Of a stretch of 64,000 nucleotides of DNA, positions 1 through 8,447 are shown in pieces. The notes below the pieces were generated by a model. The model saw only the letters and a program-made list of their open reading frames with translations, ran no database searches and was not told the DNA's origin. The stretch's first letter is position 1. Each line of letters starts with the position of its first letter. The position numbers were made by a program, and so were the translations under genes. The stretch covers positions 496,001 through 560,000 of the forward strand of contig NZ_AUEP01000003.1 in assembly GCF_000426045.1 (NCBI RefSeq), given 5' to 3'. The DNA is from Marmoricola sp. URHB0036 (GTDB lineage: Bacteria > Actinomycetota > Actinomycetes > Propionibacteriales > Nocardioidaceae).

Positions 1-276
1 ATCGCGGTCGCCCTGCTCGGCCGCAACAACCCGATCGGGATCGCCTTCGGAGCGCTGATCTTCGCGTTCCTCAGCGAGCAGGCGACTCTGCTGAACATCC
101 TGGCCGGCATCTCGCCCGACATCGTCAGCGTCACCCAGGGCGTGATCGTGCTGGCCGTCGTGATCGCCTACGAGGTCGTACGCCGCTACCGGGTCCGCCT
201 CGAGCAGTCCGAGGTCGCTGCCCAGCTGGCCGACCAGTCCAGAGCGACCCCGCAGACCGAGGGGGTGGCCTCGTGA
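1..276 (+). CDS. ABC transporter permease, nucleoside type (3' end only)
   Basis: Only the last 91 codons are in the window, in frame from base 1 to a TGA. The visible part has hydrophobic stretches (a GIAFGALIFAFLSEQ-like helix and an IVSVTQGVIVLAVVIAYEVV helix) and ends in a charged cytoplasmic tail. This matches the C-terminus of the BmpA-type (simple sugar/nucleoside) ABC permeases. The stop overlaps the next gene's GTG start by four bases (GTGA), the usual arrangement of the two permeases of a nucleoside importer. The assignment rests mostly on the partner permease and on the nucleoside catabolic genes downstream. Confidence 0.8.
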   Translation: MAVALLGRNNPIGIAFGALIFAFLSEQATLLNILAGISPDIVSVTQGVIVLAVVIAYEVVRRYRVRLEQSEVAAQLADQSRATPQTEGVAS

Positions 277-1532
277 GCACGGTCGTCACGACTCCGCCGT
301 CGCCGGTCGAGGCTCAGGTCGAGCGCCGGTCGCGCTACCGGCGTACCGCCTTGCTGGCCCTGGCCGGGTTCGTGCTGCTCTGCCTGGTCCGGGTGATCAG
401 CGGCGCCGACGAGCTGACCTCGTCGGGCACGCTGACCGTCACGCTGACGGCCACGATGCCGATCGCCATGTGTGGTCTCGGTGGTCTCTGGTCCGAACGC
501 GCGGGCGTGGTCAACATCGGCCTCGAGGGCATGATGATCATGGGTACGCTCGGCGCCGGCTACTTCGGGTTCCACTACGGCGTCTGGGTGGGCGTGCTGG
601 GCGCCACCGCCTTCGGCCTGCTCGGCGGCGCGCTGCACGCGTTGGCCACGGTCGTCTTCGGCGTCGACCACATCGTCTCCGGTGTCGCCATCAACCTGAT
701 CGCACTCGGTGTCGCCGGCTTCCTGGCCGAGGCGTGGTTCAGCGACCTCGAGGGTGGCGGCCCGACGCAGTCACCGCCGCTGCCCACCCCTCCGGTGATC
801 AACCTGCCGTTCATCTCCGACCCGATGAACACCCTGGAGAACAAGCACTGGTTCCTGATCAGCGACCTGGCCGGGGTGGTGGAGATGTTCACCAAGAACC
901 TCAGCTCGCTCGTGCTGATCGGGCTGGTGCTGATCTTCGGCACCACCTGGGCGCTGTGGAAGACCCGCTTCGGGCTGCGTCTGCGTTCGTGCGGCGAGGC
1001 ACCGTCGGCGGCCGAGACGCTCGGCGTGAACGTCTACCGCTACAAGTTCGTGGCCGTGCTGATCTCCGGCGCGATGGCCGGGTTCGGCGGTGCGCTGCTG
1101 TCGATGGTCTCGGTCTCGGGCTTCCAGGTCGGGCAGACCAACGGTCGCGGCTACATCGGCCTGGCGGCGATGATCTTCGGCAACTGGCGTCCGGTCGGGA
1201 TGTTCCTCGGGTCGACCCTGTTCGGCTACACCCAGGCCCTGCCGTTCCGCGAAGGCACCGTCTCATTGCACGGGCTGCTGCTGCTCGTGGCCGCGATCCT
1301 GGTGGCGTTCGCGCTCTGGCAGTTCTTCCGTGGCTCGAAGGCCCAGGCGGCGACCACTCTGGTCTTCGGGGTGCTGTTCCTGCTCTGGTTCCTGGTCACC
1401 GACGTCGTCCCGCGCGAGTTCACCACGATGGCGCCGTACGTCACGACGCTGCTGGTGCTGGCCTTCGCCTCCCAGCGACTGCGCATGCCAGCGGCCGACG
1501 GACAGATCTACCGGAAGGGCTCTGCGGGTTGA
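273..1532 (+). CDS. ABC transporter permease, nucleoside/simple sugar importer
   Basis: This 419-residue membrane protein is rich in predicted helices. It has the typical core of the second permease in nucleoside ABC importers: a GLGGLWSERAGVVNIGLEGM segment near residues 68-87, followed by GTLGAGYFGF, and a C-terminal GYIGLAAMIFGNW motif near residue 295. The GTG start overlaps the preceding permease stop by four bases, so the two are translationally coupled. With the cytidine deaminase and thymidine phosphorylase that follow in the same operon, the likely substrate is nucleosides. The ATPase and binding protein would be expected upstream, outside the window. Confidence 0.9.
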   Translation: MSTVVTTPPSPVEAQVERRSRYRRTALLALAGFVLLCLVRVISGADELTSSGTLTVTLTATMPIAMCGLGGLWSERAGVVNIGLEGMMIMGTLGAGYFGFHYGVWVGVLGATAFGLLGGALHALATVVFGVDHIVSGVAINLIALGVAGFLAEAWFSDLEGGGPTQSPPLPTPPVINLPFISDPMNTLENKHWFLISDLAGVVEMFTKNLSSLVLIGLVLIFGTTWALWKTRFGLRLRSCGEAPSAAETLGVNVYRYKFVAVLISGAMAGFGGALLSMVSVSGFQVGQTNGRGYIGLAAMIFGNWRPVGMFLGSTLFGYTQALPFREGTVSLHGLLLLVAAILVAFALWQFFRGSKAQAATTLVFGVLFLLWFLVTDVVPREFTTMAPYVTTLLVLAFASQRLRMPAADGQIYRKGSAG

Positions 1533-1924
1533 TCACCGACGACGTCGACTGGGACGAGCTCAAGGCCCGGGCGGTCGAGGCGGCCACCCACGCCTACGCG
1601 CCGTACTCACACTTCCCGGTTGGAGCGGCCGCGCTGGTCGACGACGGCCGGGTGGTCACCGGCTGCAACGTCGAGAACGCGGCGTACGGCGTGGCGCTGT
1701 GCGCGGAGTGCGGCATGGTCTCCCAGCTGCACATCACCGGCGGTGGCCGGCTGACGCACTCGGTGTGCGTCAACGGGAAGTCCGAGCTGATCATGCCGTG
1801 CGGGCGCTGTCGCCAGCTGCTGATGGAGAACGGCGGACCCGAGCTGCTGCTGCTCACCCCGAAGGGCGTACGCCGCATGGACGAGGTGCTGCCGGATGCC
1901 TTCGGCCCCCACGACCTCGATTGA
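1529..1924 (+). CDS. cdd: Cytidine deaminase
   Basis: A 131-residue homotetramer-type cytidine deaminase that hydrolyses cytidine or deoxycytidine to uridine or deoxyuridine plus ammonia. The zinc site is clear: C58-A-E60, where the Glu is the proton shuttle, and P90-C91-G-R-C94. The substrate motif G-C-N-V-E-N precedes it at residues 45-50. The start is a TTG that overlaps the permease stop (TTGA); this gives the expected family length and N-terminus, whereas frames further upstream are shadows of the permease. The 3' end overlaps the P450 start by 29 bases. Place in the operon supports salvage of imported cytidine. Confidence 0.95.
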   Translation: MITDDVDWDELKARAVEAATHAYAPYSHFPVGAAALVDDGRVVTGCNVENAAYGVALCAECGMVSQLHITGGGRLTHSVCVNGKSELIMPCGRCRQLLMENGGPELLLLTPKGVRRMDEVLPDAFGPHDLD

Positions 1925-3059
1925 CCTGACGGATGCCGACGTCGTCGCAGATCCCTACCCGCACTTCGCCGCCGAGCGGCAGCGTCACGAGGTCGCCCGG
2001 CACGAGGGCTCGGGGACATGGCTGACCTTCTCGCACACCGCGGCGAGCGCTGTCCTGCGCGACCGCGCGCTGGGGCGGATCTGGCGCGACAAGGAGCCGG
2101 CGGCCTACCTCGAGCCGTTCAACCTCCTGCACCGCAACCAGATGATGGAGAACGAGCCGCCCGAGCACACCCGACTACGACGGGCGGTGGCCGGGGCCTT
2201 CAACCGCGGCCACGTCGAGCGGCTCCGCCCGCGCGTCCGGGCGCTGGCCGCCGAGCTGCTCGACGAGGTCGAACCGTCCTCGTTCGACGTGATCGGGGAG
2301 TACGCCGAGCCGCTGCCCGTCCTGGTCATCGCCGAGCTGGTCGGTCTTGCCACGACCGACGTGTCGTCGCTGCGCCGCTGGTCGCAGGCGATCGTGCGGA
2401 TGTACGAGCCGGCACCGTCCGCCGAGGTGGTGGCCGACGCCGTGCGCTCCGCGACCGAGTTCGCCGACCACGTCCGCGAGCACCTCGCCCGTCGCCGCTC
2501 GAGCCCGGGAGAGGACCTGACGACCGACCTGCTGGCGGCTGGGCTCTCCGACGACGAGCTGGTCGCGGCCGCCGTACTGCTGCTGAACGCGGGGCACGAG
2601 GCGTCGGTCAACGTGTTCGGCAACGGCCTGGTGGCGCTGCTCTCCCGTGGACTGACTCCTGGTGACGACCCGACCCTGACCGTCGAGGAGATGCTGCGCT
2701 TCGACTCCGCCCTCCAGCTCTTCGAGCGCACGGCGACCCGTGAGGTCGAGGTCGGCGGAGTCGTCGTGAGGGAGGGGGAGAAGGTCGCCGCACTGCTCGG
2801 TGCTGCCAACCGCGACCCCTCGGCGTTCGCCGACGCGGACACCTTCGACCCGCAGCGTGACCCCAACCCGCACCTCGCGTTCGGCGCCGGACTGCACTTC
2901 TGCCTGGGCGCACCGTTGGCCCGGATGGAGCTGGCCGAGTCGTTGACCGCGCTCTTCGACTGCTTCCCTGCGCTCGACCTCGTCGGCGAGCCGGAGAGCC
3001 GGGGGACGTTCGTGCTCCGGGGGTTCCGTAGGGTGCTGGTCCGACAGGAGGGAGCCTGA
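1896..3059 (+). CDS. Cytochrome P450
   Basis: A 387-residue soluble bacterial P450. The haem-binding loop FGAGLHFCLGAPLARME places the thiolate ligand at about Cys336. The K-helix ExxR is EMLR near residue 267. The I-helix reads LLNAGHEASVN near residues 229-239, so the normally conserved Thr after the acidic residue is Ala236. Loss of the acid-alcohol pair usually alters oxygen activation, and is seen in some P450s with unusual chemistry. The gene overlaps cdd by 29 bases upstream and deoA by one base downstream, so it is an integral part of a nucleoside salvage operon. No substrate can be named from sequence; a modified nucleoside or a detoxification role is only inference. Confidence 0.92.
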   Translation: MPSAPTTSIDLTDADVVADPYPHFAAERQRHEVARHEGSGTWLTFSHTAASAVLRDRALGRIWRDKEPAAYLEPFNLLHRNQMMENEPPEHTRLRRAVAGAFNRGHVERLRPRVRALAAELLDEVEPSSFDVIGEYAEPLPVLVIAELVGLATTDVSSLRRWSQAIVRMYEPAPSAEVVADAVRSATEFADHVREHLARRRSSPGEDLTTDLLAAGLSDDELVAAAVLLLNAGHEASVNVFGNGLVALLSRGLTPGDDPTLTVEEMLRFDSALQLFERTATREVEVGGVVVREGEKVAALLGAANRDPSAFADADTFDPQRDPNPHLAFGAGLHFCLGAPLARMELAESLTALFDCFPALDLVGEPESRGTFVLRGFRRVLVRQEGA

Positions 3060-4336
3060 TGGCAGCGCACGACGCGGTCGAGGTGATCATCGCCAAGCGG
3101 GACGGCGCGGAGCTCAGCGACAGCCAGATCGACTGGGTGCTGGACGCCTACACCCGCGGTGACGTCGCCGACGAGCAGATGTCCGCGCTGGCCATGGCGA
3201 TCCTGCTCAACGGCATGAACCGGCGCGAGATCGCCCGCTGGACCGCGGCGATGATCGGCAGCGGCGAGCGGATGGACTTCTCCAGGCTGTCCCGGCCCAC
3301 GGCCGACAAGCACTCGACCGGCGGGGTCGGGGACAAGATCACGCTCCCGCTCGCGCCGCTGGTGGCGGCCTGCGGCGTCGCCGTGCCGCAGCTGTCGGGC
3401 CGCGGGCTCGGCCACACCGGCGGCACGCTCGACAAGCTGGAGTCGATCCCGGGCTGGCAGGCGTCACTGTCCAACGAGGCGATGATGCAGCAGCTCGAGG
3501 ACGTCGGAGCCGTCATCTGTGCTGCGGGATCGGGCCTGGCTCCAGCCGACAAGAAGCTCTACGCGCTGCGCGACGTCACCGGGACGGTCGAGGCGATCCC
3601 GCTGATCGCCTCCTCGATCATGAGCAAGAAGATCGCCGAGGGCACCGGTGCCCTGGTCCTCGACGTCAAGGTCGGCACCGGCGCCTTCATGAAGGACCTC
3701 GACCGGGCGCGCGAGCTGGCCGAGACGATGGTCGGTCTCGGCACCGACGCGGGCGTGCGCACGGTCGCGCTGCTCACCGACATGTCCACGCCGCTTGGCC
3801 TGACCGCCGGCAACGCCCTCGAGGTGCGCGAGTCGGTCGAGGTGCTGGCAGGCGGTGGACCAGCGGATGTCGTCGAGCTGACAGTCGCGCTGGCCCGGGA
3901 GATGCTGGCCGGCGCCGGCCGCGAGGACCTCGACCCGGCCGACGTGCTCGCCTCCGGGAGGGCGATGGACTCCTGGAAGCAGATGATCGCCGCCCAGGGC
4001 GGTGATCCCGACGCAACCCTGCCCGTCGCGCGCGAGACCCACGTCGTCACGGCACCCTCGTCCGGCGTACTCACCCGGCTGGACGCGATGGCCGTCGGGC
4101 TCGCCGCCTGGCGGCTCGGCGCGGGCCGCGCCAAGCAGGGCGACGCCGTCCAGGCCGGAGCCGGTGTCGAGTGGCACGCCCGACCCGGCGACGCGGTGAC
4201 CGAGGGCGAGCCGCTGCTCACCCTGCACACCGACGAGCCGGACCGCTTCGAGCGTGCGCTGTCCTCGCTGGAGGGTGGCTACGACATCGGCACGTCGTAC
4301 GAGCCCGGGCCGATCGTGCTCGACCGGATCAGCTGA
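3059..4336 (+). CDS. deoA: Thymidine phosphorylase
   Basis: A 425-residue pyrimidine nucleoside phosphorylase that splits thymidine or deoxyuridine with phosphate into base plus 2-deoxyribose-1-phosphate. The family signature SGRGLGHTGGTLDKLESI lies near residues 114-131 and the phosphate loop KHSTGGVGDK near residues 83-92. The C-terminal alpha/beta domain ends in the typical GYDIG segment. ATG overlaps the P450 stop by one base and is preceded by a good ribosome site (GGAGGGAG). Its stop lies inside the convergent MaoC gene end, with an eight-base tail overlap. The product feeds the deoxyribose-phosphate aldolase on the opposite strand. Confidence 0.95.
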   Translation: MAAHDAVEVIIAKRDGAELSDSQIDWVLDAYTRGDVADEQMSALAMAILLNGMNRREIARWTAAMIGSGERMDFSRLSRPTADKHSTGGVGDKITLPLAPLVAACGVAVPQLSGRGLGHTGGTLDKLESIPGWQASLSNEAMMQQLEDVGAVICAAGSGLAPADKKLYALRDVTGTVEAIPLIASSIMSKKIAEGTGALVLDVKVGTGAFMKDLDRARELAETMVGLGTDAGVRTVALLTDMSTPLGLTAGNALEVRESVEVLAGGGPADVVELTVALAREMLAGAGREDLDPADVLASGRAMDSWKQMIAAQGGDPDATLPVARETHVVTAPSSGVLTRLDAMAVGLAAWRLGAGRAKQGDAVQAGAGVEWHARPGDAVTEGEPLLTLHTDEPDRFERALSSLEGGYDIGTSYEPGPIVLDRIS

Positions 4337-4781
4337 GCAGCAGCACGACGGTCTCGGCGACGCAGGCCGGCTTGTCGTGGTCCTCGATCTCGATGACGTA
4401 CTTCATGGTCAGCTGCTTGCCGGCGGGGAGGTCGGTGACGGTGCCGACGGTCACGACCGCGCGCAGGCGGGCGCCCACCGGGACCGGGTTGGGGAAGCGG
4501 ACCTTGTTGAGCCCGTAGTTGAGCTTGGCGCCCTCGGTCTCGACCCCGAACACCTGGTTGCTGAGGTAGGGGATCAGCGACAGCGTCAGGTAGCCGTGGG
4601 CGATGGTGCCGCCGAACGGACCGGCCTCGGCCTTCTCCTGGTCGACGTGGATCCACTGGAAGTCGTCGGTCGCCCTGGCGAACTCGTCGACCCGCTCCTG
4701 GGTGATCTCCACCCACTCCGAGGCACCGATCTCCTCCCCGGCGGCGGCTTCGATCTCCTCGAACGTGCTGAACACGCGCAT
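4329..4781 (-). CDS. MaoC-like (R)-specific enoyl-CoA hydratase/dehydratase
   Basis: A 150-residue hot-dog fold protein. It has the hydratase-2 signature DFQWIHVDQEKA followed by GPFGGTIAHGYLTLSL (about residues 38-65), with catalytic Asp and His of the D-x4-H motif. It resembles stand-alone MaoC proteins that hydrate trans-2-enoyl-CoA to the (R)-3-hydroxyacyl-CoA. The ATG at 4781 is preceded by GAGGAGCG at a suitable distance; longer upstream starts have no ribosome site and run into the divergent adenosine deaminase. Its neighbours do not define a pathway. Confidence 0.88.
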   Translation of the reverse strand: MRVFSTFEEIEAAAGEEIGASEWVEITQERVDEFARATDDFQWIHVDQEKAEAGPFGGTIAHGYLTLSLIPYLSNQVFGVETEGAKLNYGLNKVRFPNPVPVGARLRAVVTVGTVTDLPAGKQLTMKYVIEIEDHDKPACVAETVVLLLS

Positions 4782-4821
4782 GTACGACGCTCCTCGTGGA
4801 CGCATCCTGTGAAGGTGTTGG

Positions 4822-5931
4822 ATGGGCAACGTGTCCGAATCTATCGTCATCGATCCCGACCTGATCAGGGCCGTCCCGAAGGTGCTGCTGCACGACCACC
4901 TCGACGGAGGACTGCGTCCTGCCACCATCGTGGAGCTGGCCCACGAGGTCGCCCACACCCTGCCGGCCGACGACGCCGAGTCGCTCGGGCGCTGGTTCAC
5001 CGAGTCGGCCGACAGCGGCTCGCTGGAGCGCTACCTGGAGACCTTCGACCACACGGTCGCGGTCATGCAGCGCGCCGACCACCTCACCCGGGTGGCGCGG
5101 GAGTGCGTCGAGGACCTGGCCGCCGACGGGGTGGTGTACGCCGAGGTGCGCTACGCCCCCGAGCAGCACCTCGAGGGTGACCTGACCCTGGAGGAGGTCG
5201 TCCGCGCGGTGCAGGAGGGCTTCGACGAGGGGATGGCGGAGAGCGGGTCCGGAAGAAAGATCGTCGTACGCCAGCTGCTGACCGCGATGCGTCACCAGGC
5301 CCGGTCGCGGGAGATCGCCGAGCTGGCGGTGAAGCACCGCGACGACGGGGTGGTCGGCTTCGACATCGCCGGCGCCGAGGCCGGCTACCCGCCCACCCGG
5401 CACCTCGACGCCTTCGAGTACCTCCAGCGCGAGAACGCCCACTTCACCATCCACGCCGGCGAGGCGTTCGGACTGCCCTCGATCTGGCAGGCGATCCAGT
5501 GGTGCGGTGCCGACCGGCTCGGCCACGGCGTCCGCATCATCGACGACATCACGGTCGACGGTGACCCGGAAAGTGGTGCAGTGCGGCTCGGGCGGCTGGC
5601 GCAGTACGTCCGCGACAAGCGGATCCCGCTCGAGCTGTGCCCGCACTCCAACATCCAGACGGGTGCCGCCGGTTCGATCGCCGAGCACCCGATCGGCCTG
5701 CTCGCGAAGCTGCGCTTCCGGGTCACGGTCAACACCGACAACCGGCTGATGAGCGGCACGTCGATGAGTCGCGAGATGGGCGCGCTCGTCGATGCGTTCG
5801 GGTGGGACCTGGGCGACCTGCAGTGGGTCACGGTCAACGCCATGAAGTCGGCCTTCGTCCACTTCGAGCAGCGGCTGCAGCTGATCAACGACATCATCAA
5901 GCCCGGGTACGCCGAGCTCGGAGTGCGCTAG
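4822..5931 (+). CDS. add: Adenosine deaminase
   Basis: A 369-residue TIM-barrel deaminase converting (deoxy)adenosine to (deoxy)inosine. Zinc and catalytic residues are visible: the HxH pair in [10 protein letters not shown] near residues 22-31, HAGEAFG with the proton-shuttle Glu near residue 215, the LGHGVRI His near residue 236, and the [13 protein letters not shown] Asp near residue 300. The DHLDGGLRP form is characteristic of actinobacterial adenosine deaminases. An alternative GTG start lies three codons in. It is divergent from the MaoC gene and sits in the nucleoside catabolic region, so it probably deaminates imported purine nucleosides. Confidence 0.95.
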   Translation: MGNVSESIVIDPDLIRAVPKVLLHDHLDGGLRPATIVELAHEVAHTLPADDAESLGRWFTESADSGSLERYLETFDHTVAVMQRADHLTRVARECVEDLAADGVVYAEVRYAPEQHLEGDLTLEEVVRAVQEGFDEGMAESGSGRKIVVRQLLTAMRHQARSREIAELAVKHRDDGVVGFDIAGAEAGYPPTRHLDAFEYLQRENAHFTIHAGEAFGLPSIWQAIQWCGADRLGHGVRIIDDITVDGDPESGAVRLGRLAQYVRDKRIPLELCPHSNIQTGAAGSIAEHPIGLLAKLRFRVTVNTDNRLMSGTSMSREMGALVDAFGWDLGDLQWVTVNAMKSAFVHFEQRLQLINDIIKPGYAELGVR

Positions 5932-5951
5932 CCGCTGTCGGTGGCTCGTCG

Positions 5952-5957
5952 TACGGT
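5952..5957 (+). promoter_or_regulatory. -10 box for leaderless AraC gene
   Basis: TACGGT followed by exactly 6 nt and then the ATG at 5964. No separate ribosome-binding site fits, so the transcript probably starts at or next to the start codon. Confidence 0.55.
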
Positions 5958-5963
5958 CGGGAG

Positions 5964-6653
5964 ATGGGGTACGCCGAACGCACCGTCGCGCCCGGCATCG
6001 AGGTGTGGCGCAACGCTGCCTCGACCGGGCAGCAGCGGATCCTGCCCGACGGCTGCATCGACCTCGTGCTCATCGACGAGCGCCTGTTCGTCGCCGGGCC
6101 GGACACCTCCGCTCGGGTGCACCTCGCCGTGGCACCCGACCCGGTCACGGGAGTGCGCCTGCACGCCGGCCGGGGTCCGCTGCTGCTCGGGGTGCCGGCC
6201 GACGAGCTGCGCGACCGCACGGTGCCGCTCGAGGACGTCTGGGGCAGCGCCCGCGCCCGCGCGCTGACCGAGCAGGTCGGCGCACACCCGGAGTCCGCGC
6301 TGATCGACTGGGCGACCTCCTCGGACGGCGACCCGTTCGGCGACCTGGTGCACGACTTGCTCGACCGCGGCTCGTCCGTCGCCCAGGTGGCCGAGGCAGT
6401 GGGCTACAGCCCGCGACAGCTGCACCGCCGGCTGCTGCCCCTGTTCGGCTACGGGCCACAGCAGCTCGGCCGGGTGCTGCGGCTGCTGCGGGCCGTCGCC
6501 GCCGCCGACACCGGGCTGGCGTGGACGGAGGTCGCCCAGCGTGCGGGCTACGTCGACCAGGCCCACCTGGTGCGTGAGATGCGGGCGCTGGCCGGAGCGA
6601 CGCCGACCGTGCTCCGCGCCGAACGTGTCCGATCCGTCCAAGACGCCGCCTGA
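5964..6653 (+). CDS. AraC-family transcriptional regulator
   Basis: A 229-residue regulator. The N-terminal half is a beta-rich sensor resembling the DUF6597-like domain (PDGCIDLVLIDERLFVAGPDT near residues 30-50). The C-terminal half carries two helix-turn-helix units: SVAQVAEAVGYSPRQLHRR and WTEVAQRAGYVDQAHLVREM. The ATG at 5964 is chosen because it gives the family N-terminus and has a -10-like TACGGT six bases upstream; longer in-frame starts lie inside add. The VOC protein that follows at 24 bp may be a target, but has its own -10 box. Confidence 0.85.
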   Translation: MGYAERTVAPGIEVWRNAASTGQQRILPDGCIDLVLIDERLFVAGPDTSARVHLAVAPDPVTGVRLHAGRGPLLLGVPADELRDRTVPLEDVWGSARARALTEQVGAHPESALIDWATSSDGDPFGDLVHDLLDRGSSVAQVAEAVGYSPRQLHRRLLPLFGYGPQQLGRVLRLLRAVAAADTGLAWTEVAQRAGYVDQAHLVREMRALAGATPTVLRAERVRSVQDAA

Positions 6654-6663
6654 GGCGCCTGAC

Positions 6664-6669
6664 TAGCGT
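6664..6669 (+). promoter_or_regulatory. -10 box for leaderless VOC gene
   Basis: TAGCGT with a 7-nt spacer to the ATG at 6677 and no ribosome-binding site between them. Confidence 0.55.
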
Positions 6670-6676
6670 CGGGCGC

Positions 6677-7066
6677 ATGAAGCTACGACCAGCAGTCATC
6701 GAGATCGTCGTCGCCGACATGGCGGCGGCACTGGCCTTCTACCGTCGCCTCGGCCTCGAGATCGCCGCGGATGCGGACACCGAGCCCCACGTGGACGTCG
6801 ACCTCGGCAGCCTCCACCTGGCGTTCGACACCCGCGAGACGATCTTGTCGTTCAACAGCGACTGGACACCTCCCTCGGGCGGCCACGGGATGGCGCTCGC
6901 CTTCGCCTGCGACTCCCCGGCCCAGGTCGATGCGGCGTACGCCGAGCTCACCGGTGCTGGAGCCACCGGAGCGTTGCCGCCGTGGGACGCGTTCTGGGGC
7001 ATGCGCTACGCCGTCGTCCACGACCCGGACGGCAACCCGGTCGACCTGTTCGCGCCCCTCGCCTGA
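6677..7066 (+). CDS. VOC family (glyoxalase/bleomycin-resistance fold) protein
   Basis: A 129-residue vicinal-oxygen-chelate fold protein made of two beta-alpha-beta-beta-beta modules. The first begins VIEIVVADMAAALAFYRRLGLE; the second ends RYAVVHDPDGNPVDLFAPL, the usual metal-site or binding-pocket end. Members include glyoxalases, dioxygenases and drug-sequestering proteins. The substrate cannot be named. A GC palindrome follows the stop immediately. Confidence 0.85.
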   Translation: MKLRPAVIEIVVADMAAALAFYRRLGLEIAADADTEPHVDVDLGSLHLAFDTRETILSFNSDWTPPSGGHGMALAFACDSPAQVDAAYAELTGAGATGALPPWDAFWGMRYAVVHDPDGNPVDLFAPLA

Positions 7067-7082
7067 GCCGGCGCGCGCCGGC
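7067..7082. terminator. GC-rich palindrome after the VOC gene
   Basis: GCCGGCGCGCGCCGGC is a perfect 16-base inverted repeat starting at the base after the stop codon. It has no U-tract, like many actinobacterial terminators, so its role as a terminator is inferred from its position. Confidence 0.4.
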
Positions 7083-7184
7083 GGCCTCACCCGTTGCAGG
7101 TGAGGTCGGTGTGACCCCCGGAGCCCTAGCGTGACGCTGACGCTGGCGCCCGACACGTGCCAGGACGGACGAAAGGGCTCCGAC

Positions 7185-7565
7185 ATGGACAGCTTCTGGG
7201 ACTTCTTCTGGTTCATCCTCAGCTTCTTCCTGCTGATGGCGTACCTGATGGTTCTCTTCCAGATCCTCGGCGACCTGTTCCGCGACCGGGACACGAGCGG
7301 CTGGGTGAAGGCGGTGTGGATCCTGTTCCTGATCTTCCTGCCGATCCTCACCTCGCTCGTCTACCTGATCGCGCGCGGCCGGCAGATGACCGAGCGCAAC
7401 ATCGCCGCCGTCCAGACTGCCCAGCGCGACCAGGAGGCCTACATCCGGCAGGTCTCGTCCGGGGCCTCGCCCGCCGACCAGATCGCGCAGGCCAAGGGTC
7501 TGCTCGACTCCGGGGCGATCTCGCCCCAGGAGTTCGACGCGCTGAAGGCCAAGGCACTGGCCTGA
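7185..7565 (+). CDS. Membrane protein with PLDc_N-like helices and a SHOCT domain
   Basis: A 126-residue protein. Two predicted helices (about residues 4-32 and 44-65, the latter WVKAVWILFLIFLPILTSLVYLIAR) resemble the phospholipase D N-terminal membrane module. A linker follows, then a C-terminal SHOCT motif, DQIAQAKGLLDSGAISPQEFDALKAKALA, over the last 30 residues. SHOCT units are short helical oligomerisation modules. The ATG at 7185 has GAAAGGG about 10 bases upstream; an upstream in-frame ATG would add an unlikely hydrophilic leader. The specific role is unknown. Confidence 0.82.
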   Translation: MDSFWDFFWFILSFFLLMAYLMVLFQILGDLFRDRDTSGWVKAVWILFLIFLPILTSLVYLIARGRQMTERNIAAVQTAQRDQEAYIRQVSSGASPADQIAQAKGLLDSGAISPQEFDALKAKALA

Positions 7566-7566
7566 G

Positions 7567-7579
7567 CCGCCCGAGGCGG
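7567..7579. terminator. Short hairpin after the SHOCT membrane protein
   Basis: CCGCC-CGA-GGCGG forms a five-pair GC stem with a three-base loop directly after the stop codon, ahead of a 100-bp gap. A weak, position-based call. Confidence 0.3.
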
Positions 7580-7679
7580 GCCTCGGTGCACTGCGGATGC
7601 CCGACCGGAGCGATGGCGCTCTTCGGCTCGACCGGCGAAACCGCTGCCAAATCCCGAGCCACCTGAGACCATCTGCGCC

Positions 7680-8447
7680 ATGGATGTCACTCGGGGGCTC
7701 GGGAGCTTCGAGGAGCCGGCCGAGGTCGCCGCCCTCCGCAGACGCTCAGCCGAGGTGCTCGAGTGCCTCGACAGTGTCGCTGCCGAGAGACCGGGTGCGG
7801 TGCAGCCACTGGTGGGCCTCGCGGCGCTGGTGCTGCAGCTCAAGCGGATCGCCCCGGCGGCGACCAGCACCTCGTGGGTGCTGCAGCCGCACTACGCCTA
7901 CGACCCCGAGGACCCCGGCGTGGCGCTGACGCGGTCGGCCCGCGAACGCGGCGTGGACACCGAGCTGATCACGCTCCCGGCCACCACTCACACGCACCCG
8001 TTGCTCTCGTCGATCTTCCCCTCGACCATGCTCGGTCCGGTGTTCCTCCGGGCCCTCGTCGTCGACTCACGGCAGGCGATCGTGGGCGGTGCCGACGATG
8101 CCTACGGCCGCCGCGTGGCGTGGTACACCACCGTGCCCGAGGTGATCGACTCGGTGATCGACGTCTGGAGGGCGACCCTGCCCCACTGCCACCCCATCCT
8201 GGAGCCGGGCGAGGACCCGCCGCTCACCGAGCGACAGCTCGACGTGGCCCGTCACGTGTGCGTCGGCCTGCGCGACCGGGCCATCGCGCATGCACTGGGA
8301 CTCTCCCTGCGCACGGTGGAGCGGGAGGTGCACCGGGTGCTGGAGGTCCTGGGTGCCGGCAGTCGCACCGAGGCGGTGCTGCTGATGCGCGGACGTGGCG
8401 TCAACGGCGGCTGGCGCTCGGCGCCGCACGAGCAGCTCACCCGATGA
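7680..8447 (+). CDS. LuxR-type helix-turn-helix regulator
   Basis: A 255-residue protein with a C-terminal LuxR/GerE DNA-binding domain. The segment LTERQLDVARHVCVGLRDRAIAHALGLSLRTVEREVHRVLEVLGAGSRTEAVLL covers about residues 182-235. The N-terminal 170 residues look like a phospholipase D-like/TrmB-type sensor fold (HTHPLLSSIFPSTMLGPVFLRALVVDSRQAIVGG), seen in some actinobacterial regulators. No receiver domain is present. Its 3' end overlaps the convergent uridine kinase-like gene by 11 bases. Target genes are unknown. Confidence 0.82.
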   Translation: MDVTRGLGSFEEPAEVAALRRRSAEVLECLDSVAAERPGAVQPLVGLAALVLQLKRIAPAATSTSWVLQPHYAYDPEDPGVALTRSARERGVDTELITLPATTHTHPLLSSIFPSTMLGPVFLRALVVDSRQAIVGGADDAYGRRVAWYTTVPEVIDSVIDVWRATLPHCHPILEPGEDPPLTERQLDVARHVCVGLRDRAIAHALGLSLRTVEREVHRVLEVLGAGSRTEAVLLMRGRGVNGGWRSAPHEQLTR

